Below are positions 58,944 through 64,000 of a stretch of DNA of 64,000 nucleotides, in pieces. Made by a program: the position numbers and the translations under genes. The DNA lies in the NCBI RefSeq assembly GCF_004765785.1, contig NZ_SBIT01000017.1:1-64000 (forward strand). Direction: 5' to 3'. The notes under the pieces are model-generated. The model was not told the origin of the DNA. It saw only the letters and a list, made by a program, of their open reading frames with translations, and made no database searches. Every line of letters begins with the position of its first letter. Within the stretch, counting starts at the first letter, position 1. This DNA comes from Halorussus ruber (GTDB lineage Archaea > Halobacteriota > Halobacteria > Halobacteriales > Haladaptataceae).

Positions 58944-60113
58944 CTACAGCGAGTCCCAGGCCTTCAGCGCCTTGGGAATCGAACTCATGTCCGCAATCCA
59001 GCGCGCGGCGATGGCCTTCTTGAGGAACTGGGCGGGGTAGGAGTTGAACGTCCGGACCGGGAAGGACATGCCGCCAGCCTTCACGTCGTGAGCGACGGCG
59101 GTCTCGCCGATGGAGATGACCGTCCCCTTGTCCTCGTGGGTCCACGTCTTGAGCGGCTGGTCGTTGATGGCGCGGGCGATGTTCTCGCCGACGACCTCGG
59201 CGGCCTGCCACGCGGCCTGTGCGGTCGGCGGGGCGGGGTTGTCGCCCTGGTCGATGACGGCCGAGTCGCCGACGGCGAAGACGTTCTCGTCGCTGGTCTG
59301 GAAGTCGGACTCGCAGGTGACGCGGTTGTGTTCGTTGTCGAGATTGCAGTCGTCGAGCGCGTCCTGGCCCGTAATCCCGCCGGTCCAGACGAACACGTCG
59401 TAGCCGAGGGGGTCGCCCTCGTCGAAGTAGATGGTGTCCTCGTCGGCCTCCGTGATGGGGTCGTTGGTCATGATTTCGACGTCGGCCTCCTCGAGGTGGC
59501 GTCGGACCGTGCCCTGAAGCTCCGAATCCTGCCCGGGCATGATCTCTTCGAGGGCCTCCACGAGGTAGATGTCGATGGGCGCGCGGCGCTCGTCGCGGAA
59601 CTCCGCGACCTCGCCCGCGCTCTGGATGCCCGACAGGCCAGCGCCGCCGATGACGACCTTCGCGGGGTCGTTGCGCGAGGCCTGCGAGGCGGCCTCCTTG
59701 ACCTGCTCGTGAATCTCGTGAGCGTCGTCAAGCCCCTTGAGCGTCAGGGCGTTCTCCTCCATGCCGGGGATGCCGTAGTAGGCGGTCTGGCTTCCGAGCG
59801 CGACCAGCAGGTAGTCGTAGTCCACGGTGTCGCCGTCGTCGAGTTCGACCGACTGCTCGTCGGTGTCCACGCCCTCGACGCGGGCCTGAATGAACTTGGT
59901 ACTCGGACTGGCGATTTCGCCGACCGGAATCGTGATGTCGTCCTCCACGCCCGGGTCGCTGATGACCCGGTGGGACTCGTGAAGGACGAGGTGATAGTTG
60001 TTCTCGGAAATCCACGTCAGTTCGGCGTCAACGTGTTCTAGTTCGTCTTCGAGTGTTTGGACCGCGCCTGCACCGGCGTAACCCGCGCCGAGCACGACGA
60101 CCTTCTCAGTCAT
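58944..60113 (-). CDS. Type II NADH dehydrogenase (NDH-2)
   Basis: A 389-residue flavoprotein that oxidises NADH and reduces menaquinone without pumping protons. The FAD-binding motif LGAGYAGAG is at residues 7-15, the NAD-binding GGAGLSGIQSAGE motif near 165, and the second FAD motif NVFAVGDSAVI near 295. The C-terminal helices (FPVRTFNSYPAQFLKKAIAA) are amphipathic and would hold it to the membrane surface. The ATG at 60113 removes an upstream extension that overlaps other sequence. Confidence 0.85.
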   Translation of the reverse strand: MTEKVVVLGAGYAGAGAVQTLEDELEHVDAELTWISENNYHLVLHESHRVISDPGVEDDITIPVGEIASPSTKFIQARVEGVDTDEQSVELDDGDTVDYDYLLVALGSQTAYYGIPGMEENALTLKGLDDAHEIHEQVKEAASQASRNDPAKVVIGGAGLSGIQSAGEVAEFRDERRAPIDIYLVEALEEIMPGQDSELQGTVRRHLEEADVEIMTNDPITEADEDTIYFDEGDPLGYDVFVWTGGITGQDALDDCNLDNEHNRVTCESDFQTSDENVFAVGDSAVIDQGDNPAPPTAQAAWQAAEVVGENIARAINDQPLKTWTHEDKGTVISIGETAVAHDVKAGGMSFPVRTFNSYPAQFLKKAIAARWIADMSSIPKALKAWDSL

Positions 60114-60239
60114 ATCGAAACCTCCGGAGTCCGGGGATACAAAGGCTTTGAAAGCCCGAAAGCAATGGTTGAGAGTATCTAGCACGAAGGGCGGTCTAAA
60201 CGAAGACCCATCGACGCGAGTAGCGAGAAGAACGAGAAG

Positions 60240-60773
60240 TTAGTGTTCGGGCTCCTCGGCGGGGGCTTCCATCGATTCGATTTTCAGGATGAGAATGTTG
60301 TTGGTGTCGTCCTTCCCGTCGACGGACCCCTCGACGACGAGTTTCGACATCGGGGTGGGACCGACGCGGACCGAATCTCCCTCGTGGAACTCCCGGACCG
60401 ACCCGCGGACGTGAATCTCCGCGCGGCAGAGTTCGGGGTGGTGGACGCTGGCGAGGTCGATCTCCTCGACGTTTGCGTCCTCGACGACTTCGCCCTCGTG
60501 GAAGAGCGGGACCTCGGCCTCTTGGTCCATGTCCTGGACGCCGAGGGCGTCGAAGGCGTTGGCGGTCGGCTTGTACCCACCCTTCGGACCGGGCACGCCT
60601 TCGACCAGTTGGAGGGCCTTCAGACTCTGCATCTGATTGCGAATCGTTCCGGGGTTGCGGTCAACTTCCTCGGCGATGTCCTCGCCTTTGACCGCGTCCT
60701 CGGTCTCCCGGTGGAGGTCTACGAGTGCGCGGAGAATCTTCTTCTGGCTGGCGGTCAACTCGATAGTGGACAT
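60240..60773 (-). CDS. Rrf2-like winged-helix regulator with C-terminal beta domain
   Basis: A 177-residue protein. The winged helix covers about residues 1-70, with VDRNPGTIRNQMQSLKALQL as recognition helix and wing GVPGPKGGYKPT typical of Rrf2-like proteins. A second domain (about 90-175) has a beta-barrel pattern (SKLVVEGSVDGKDDTNNILILKI). No iron-sulfur cysteine cluster is present. The ATG at 60773 is supported by a TATA-like CCATTTAAGG 27 bases upstream on the minus strand, giving a leaderless message. Confidence 0.78.
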   Translation of the reverse strand: MSTIELTASQKKILRALVDLHRETEDAVKGEDIAEEVDRNPGTIRNQMQSLKALQLVEGVPGPKGGYKPTANAFDALGVQDMDQEAEVPLFHEGEVVEDANVEEIDLASVHHPELCRAEIHVRGSVREFHEGDSVRVGPTPMSKLVVEGSVDGKDDTNNILILKIESMEAPAEEPEH

Positions 60774-60959
60774 TGCCGAATCTTTGGTAGTAGATGGCCT
60801 TAAATGGCACGAACCGCGAGATTGCGCAGGTCTGAGCCGGTCGTTCGGCCTCCCGACAGTTAATCCCCCACATTCTCGTCGGGAAGGCCCACCAGCGACG
60901 ACCTCCCATCCGACCGATAGAACGACACCGATTTGACGGTGGCCGAGGTGAGTCGAACT

Positions 60960-61880
60960 ATGGACGGCAAGCGAGTTCTCGTAACCGGCGGTGCAGGCTT
61001 CATCGGGTCGAATCTGGCGAATCGCCTCGCCGAGGACAACGACGTAGTCGCAGTCGACGACCTCTATCTCGGCACGCCCGAAAATCTGGACGACTCGGTC
61101 GAGTTCCACGACGTGAGCGTCGTCGAGGACGACCTGCCGACCGAGGAGGTGGACGTACTCTTCCACCTCGCGGCGCTCTCGTCGTACCCCATGCACGAGG
61201 AGGACCCCGCCAAGGGCGCGCGGGTCAACGTCGAAGGCTTCGTCAACACGGTCGAGCAGGTCCGCGAAGACGGGTGTGACACCGTGGTCTACGCCTCGAC
61301 CTCCTCGATTTACGGCGACCGGACCGAACCCTCGCCCGAGGAGATGGACGTGAAAGCCCGAACTGGCTACGAGGCTTCGAAACTCGCCCGCGAGCGCTAC
61401 GGCGAGTACTTCGCGTACCACTACGACATGAACATGGCGGGGATGCGATTCTTCAGCGTCTACGAGGGCTTCGGCGGCGCGGAGGAACACAAAGACGAGT
61501 ACGCCAACCTCATCGCCCAGTTCGCCGACGAACTCGCCAACGGCGAGGCCCCGGTCATCTACGGCGACGGCACTCAGACCCGCGACTTCACCCACGTCTC
61601 GGACATCGCCCGCGGGTTGGAACTGGCCGCCGACCACGAACTCACCGGCATCTACAACCTCGGCACGGGCGAGTCCTACAGCCTGAACACGCTGGTCGAG
61701 CGCCTCAACGACGAACTCGGCACCGACATCGAACCCGAGTACGTCGAGAACCCCATCCCGGAGAAGGTCTACGTCCACGACACGATGGCCGACTCCTCGA
61801 AGATGACGGAGGCCACCGGCTGGGAACCCGAGATTAGCTTCGACGAGGGACTGAAGCGAGTCTGCTCGTACTACGAGTAA
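60960..61880 (+). CDS. NAD-dependent sugar epimerase/dehydratase (extended SDR)
   Basis: A 306-residue extended short-chain dehydrogenase. The NAD-binding GGAGFIGSNLANRL is at residues 12-25, a SSIYGD element follows near 117, and the catalytic tyrosine is in GYEASKLARERYGEY near residue 141. The RFFSVYEGFG segment resembles UDP-glucose 4-epimerases. It probably acts on nucleotide sugars for glycan synthesis. The start at 60960 gives MDGKRVLVTGG; nine extra residues upstream are not family-like. Confidence 0.88.
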   Translation: MDGKRVLVTGGAGFIGSNLANRLAEDNDVVAVDDLYLGTPENLDDSVEFHDVSVVEDDLPTEEVDVLFHLAALSSYPMHEEDPAKGARVNVEGFVNTVEQVREDGCDTVVYASTSSIYGDRTEPSPEEMDVKARTGYEASKLARERYGEYFAYHYDMNMAGMRFFSVYEGFGGAEEHKDEYANLIAQFADELANGEAPVIYGDGTQTRDFTHVSDIARGLELAADHELTGIYNLGTGESYSLNTLVERLNDELGTDIEPEYVENPIPEKVYVHDTMADSSKMTEATGWEPEISFDEGLKRVCSYYE

Positions 61881-61964
61881 GCAGACACTCGACCTCTCCG
61901 ACCCCCTGATTTCGACATTTCGACCGACCACCCGCGTCGCTCGGCGACGCAAACCACCACCCTC

Positions 61965-62096
61965 GGTGGACTGAAAGGGCGAGCGCGGTTCGCGCTTGCA
62001 TGGTCGTCTCAGCGACCCCTATCCGCAGGCGCGCCTCCAGCGCGCCGAGGAATATGTCGGTGAGCGACCGCGAACCGAGCGAGGGCTTTCGAGACC
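61965..62096 (+). ncRNA. Long-stem structured repeat, copy B
   Basis: It has the same borders as copy A: GGTGGACTGAAAGGGCGAG and GAGGGCTTTCG. The arm GCGCGGTTCGCG (61983-61994) pairs with CGCGAACCGAGC (62069-62080) with one mismatch, and inside TCAGCGAC pairs with GTCGGTGA with one mismatch. The tip is a GGCGCG/CGCGCC hairpin, unrelated in sequence to copy A's. It lies between the epimerase and arginase genes. Confidence 0.45.
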
Positions 62097-62204
62097 ACGA
62101 TTCCCGCCTATTTGGCTATCGACTCGATAACTCCTCCCAGTCCACAATATTCGCACTGACCGAAAATCACGTCTTCTTTACCCCGGCCCGCCGAAATCCC
62201 GCAC

Positions 62205-63125
62205 ATGAGCGAACAGGTGCGAATCATCGGCGTCCCGATGGACCTCGGCGCGGACCGGCGCGGCGTGGACATGGGGTCGTCTACCATCCGATACGCCGGA
62301 CTGGCCGACGAACTCGACGCCCTCGGCTACGACGTACTCGACGCGGGCGACCTTCCCGTCCCCCGCGCCGAGGAGCGCGACCCCGAGGCCGAGGCCCCGC
62401 GCGAAGGAAAGGCCAAGTTCCTGCGCGAGACCTCGGAGGTCTGCACGAACCTCGCCGACGAGGTGGCCGAGGCCCTCGACGCGGGCGAGTTCCCCCTCGT
62501 CCTCGGCGGCGACCACTCCATCGCAATCGGGACCGTGACGGGCGCGGCCCGCGACGCCGACCTCGGCGTGGTCTGGTTCGACGCCCACGGCGACTTCAAC
62601 ACGCCCGCGACCTCGCCCTCCGGCAACGTCCACGGGATGCCGCTGGCGGCGGTCCTCGGCATCGGCGACTTCGAGGACACCGAGTGGGCGACCGCCGCGA
62701 ACCTCCGCGAGGAGAACGTCGCCATCGTCGGCCTCCGGAGTCTGGACGACGACGAGCGCGAGGCCATCCGGGAGAGCGACGTGACCGCCTACACCATGTC
62801 GGACATCGACGAGCGCGGGGTCACGCCGGTCGTCGAGGACGCCCTCGACGTGGCGACCGACGGCACCGACGGCATCCACGTCAGCCTCGACATGGACTGG
62901 CTCGACCCCAAAGTCGCGCCCGGCGTCGGGACGCCGGTCCGCGGCGGGGTCAACTATCGGGAGGCCCACACCGCCTTAGAGAAAGTCGCCGAGCGCGACG
63001 AGGCCGAGGACGTTCTGCGGACGTTCGAGGTCGTGGAAGTCAACGCAATTTTGGACGAACACAACGAGACCGCGGAACTGGCGACCGAACTGGCCGCGAG
63101 CGGGCTCGGAAAAAGAATTTTGTAG
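62205..63125 (+). CDS. Arginase/agmatinase family protein (arginase-type)
   Basis: A 306-residue ureohydrolase with the binuclear manganese motifs: GGDHS near residue 105, DAHGDFNT near 126 and SLDMDWLDP near 228. The SGNVHGMP segment after the second motif is the arginase-type substrate loop, so arginine to ornithine plus urea is the likely reaction. The third motif has Leu-Asp-Met-Asp-Trp instead of the usual FDVDALDP, but its Asp ligands are present. A TATA-like CTTTACC lies 29 bases upstream, giving a leaderless message. Confidence 0.9.
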   Translation: MSEQVRIIGVPMDLGADRRGVDMGSSTIRYAGLADELDALGYDVLDAGDLPVPRAEERDPEAEAPREGKAKFLRETSEVCTNLADEVAEALDAGEFPLVLGGDHSIAIGTVTGAARDADLGVVWFDAHGDFNTPATSPSGNVHGMPLAAVLGIGDFEDTEWATAANLREENVAIVGLRSLDDDEREAIRESDVTAYTMSDIDERGVTPVVEDALDVATDGTDGIHVSLDMDWLDPKVAPGVGTPVRGGVNYREAHTALEKVAERDEAEDVLRTFEVVEVNAILDEHNETAELATELAASGLGKRIL

Positions 63126-63411
63126 GCGGTCGGCGGACACTCCGACTTCCGGTGGATTTTCCGGCCAGTCGCTCGTCCGCGTCCTCGGCGTCTTCGACCC
63201 GGCACTCCGGGGGTACGAGCGCCGGATTCGGGGAAGAACGACATCGAGCTTACGGGCGTGAAAACAATGCGTTAAGAATTATTTTTAATTGCTAAATAAA
63301 TGGTTAGTTGTCTTTTTGGCGCGAGCGACGGCGAACGCCGCGAAAGCCGCTCCTCGCGGAAACGCACGCAAGACCGACACTATCAAGTCCGCCGCCTGCG
63401 CCCTGACGCCA
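63126..63411. other. Intergenic region with AT-rich block
   Basis: Most of it is GC-rich without a gene. An AT-rich block (GTTAAGAATTATTTTTAATTG near 63270) looks like a terminator for arginase. CTATCAAG near 63380 may be the promoter of the last gene. Confidence 0.4.
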
Positions 63412-64000
63412 ATGACCGACTACGACGCGATTCTGTTCGACAACGACGGCGTGCTGGTCGAGCCGCCCTCGGACGAGACCCTGCGCCGAGCGGCCGAGTC
63501 GGCCTTCAGCGCGGTGGGCGTCGAGGACCCAGAGGAGAACCACATCGCAGACGTCCTCCGAGGAGTAACCCCCGAGAGCCTACAAGCCATCTGCGACCCC
63601 TACGGCCTCGACCCCGACGAGTTCTGGTCGGCGCGGGACCGCCACGCCTCGGCGGCCCAGCGCGAGGAGTTCCGCGGCGGCGACCGAGCGCGCTACGACG
63701 ACGTGGCGGCAATCGAGGAGTTGGCCCACGACTTCGGCATCGTGAGTTCCAACCAGCACGCGACCATCGAGTTCCTGCTGGAGTTCTGCGACTTCGCGGA
63801 CCTGTTCGAGACGCACTACGGCCGCCAGATGGGCGTCGAGAGCCTGGCGAAGAAGAAGCCGAACCCGCACTTCCTCGAACGCGCGCTGGCCGACCTCGGG
63901 GCCGAGACGGCGCTGTTCGTCGGCGACAGCGAGAGCGACGTGGTGGCCGCAAAGCGCGCGGGCCTCGACTCGGCGTTCGTCCGGCGCGACCACTGCGCGG
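63412..64000 (+). CDS. HAD-superfamily hydrolase (partial, runs off window)
   Basis: The ATG at 63412 opens a frame that is still open at the window end, with 196 residues visible. The nucleophile motif is FDNDGVL near residue 9 (the DxDGV form of HAD phosphatases), SSN at motif II near residue 107, and motif III/IV with KKKPNPHFLERAL and FVGDSESDVVAAKRAG near 170-185. The cap domain is of the helical C1 type. Substrate is unknown (phosphoglycolate phosphatase-like by pattern). Confidence 0.85.
   Translation, partial: MTDYDAILFDNDGVLVEPPSDETLRRAAESAFSAVGVEDPEENHIADVLRGVTPESLQAICDPYGLDPDEFWSARDRHASAAQREEFRGGDRARYDDVAAIEELAHDFGIVSSNQHATIEFLLEFCDFADLFETHYGRQMGVESLAKKKPNPHFLERALADLGAETALFVGDSESDVVAAKRAGLDSAFVRRDHCA

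Noticed and set aside
60774-61952. An extended minus-strand frame joining the Rrf2-like protein with upstream sequence.
   Set aside because: The upstream 390 residues are the reverse of the epimerase gene; a TATA box and leaderless start at 60773 explain the real gene.

Overview
The window is a chromosomal segment of a haloarchaeon (class Halobacteria). The evidence is very high GC, strongly acidic proteins, Tat signal peptides with lipoboxes, leaderless genes with a TATA box about 27 bases upstream, a bat-type HTH_10 regulator, HalOD1 proteins, a halocyanin-like copper protein, an archaetidylserine synthase and archaeal ribosomal proteins. The genus cannot be fixed from the sequence alone. 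No rRNA, CRISPR array, integrase or transposase gene was found. Three tRNAs are present: Gly(TCC), initiator Met(CAT) and Ala(GGC).

Layout. 1-4750: an orphan PilB/PilC pair (secretion ATPase and membrane platform) lying between two inverted copies of a dispersed repeat. 4880-11190: a Trm9-like methyltransferase, tRNA-Gly with duplicated flanks, a P19/Tp34-like protein, a 1120-residue PAS/GAF/HTH_10 sensor-regulator, a HalOD1 protein and a small zinc protein. 11190-16050: tandem and dispersed repeats, a DUF2298 membrane protein, initiator tRNA-Met followed by an array of tRNA 3'-end copies, a DJ-1/PfpI protein and a small membrane protein. 16196-22885: a complete peptide-type ABC importer. 23027-25897: small membrane and soluble proteins of unknown function. 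26233-37983: a second, full type IV pilus-like locus with a 1416-residue PilB, a PilC, five single-TM pilin-like proteins and a convergent sixth. 38135-40340: small membrane proteins, a HalOD1 protein, eIF-1A and a frameshifted zinc-finger pseudogene. 40341-44873: three Tat-exported proteins divergent from a winged-helix regulator. 45110-48672: tRNA-Ala, two families of structured repeats, then the translation/KEOPS operon rpsO - RecJ-like - pcc1 - rps3ae. 48730-58893: halocyanin, archaetidylserine synthase, HEAT-repeat protein, exported PLD nuclease, DHH nuclease, two exported unknowns, JAMM protease and FAD synthase. 58944-64000: NDH-2, an Rrf2-like regulator, a sugar epimerase, a second structured repeat copy, arginase and a truncated HAD hydrolase.

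The most unusual signals are outside the genes. (1) A roughly 165-210 base element occurs four times; its terminal hairpin keeps pairing while its sequence changes. (2) Both tRNA-Gly and tRNA-iMet are followed by repeated copies of their own 3' ends, preceded by inverted T-arm copies and by hairpins. (3) A second long-stem repeat occurs twice with variable tips. The coding novelty is the giant PilB, which carries three roughly 76-residue tandem modules at its N terminus, and a divergent cluster of Tat-exported proteins of unknown function.
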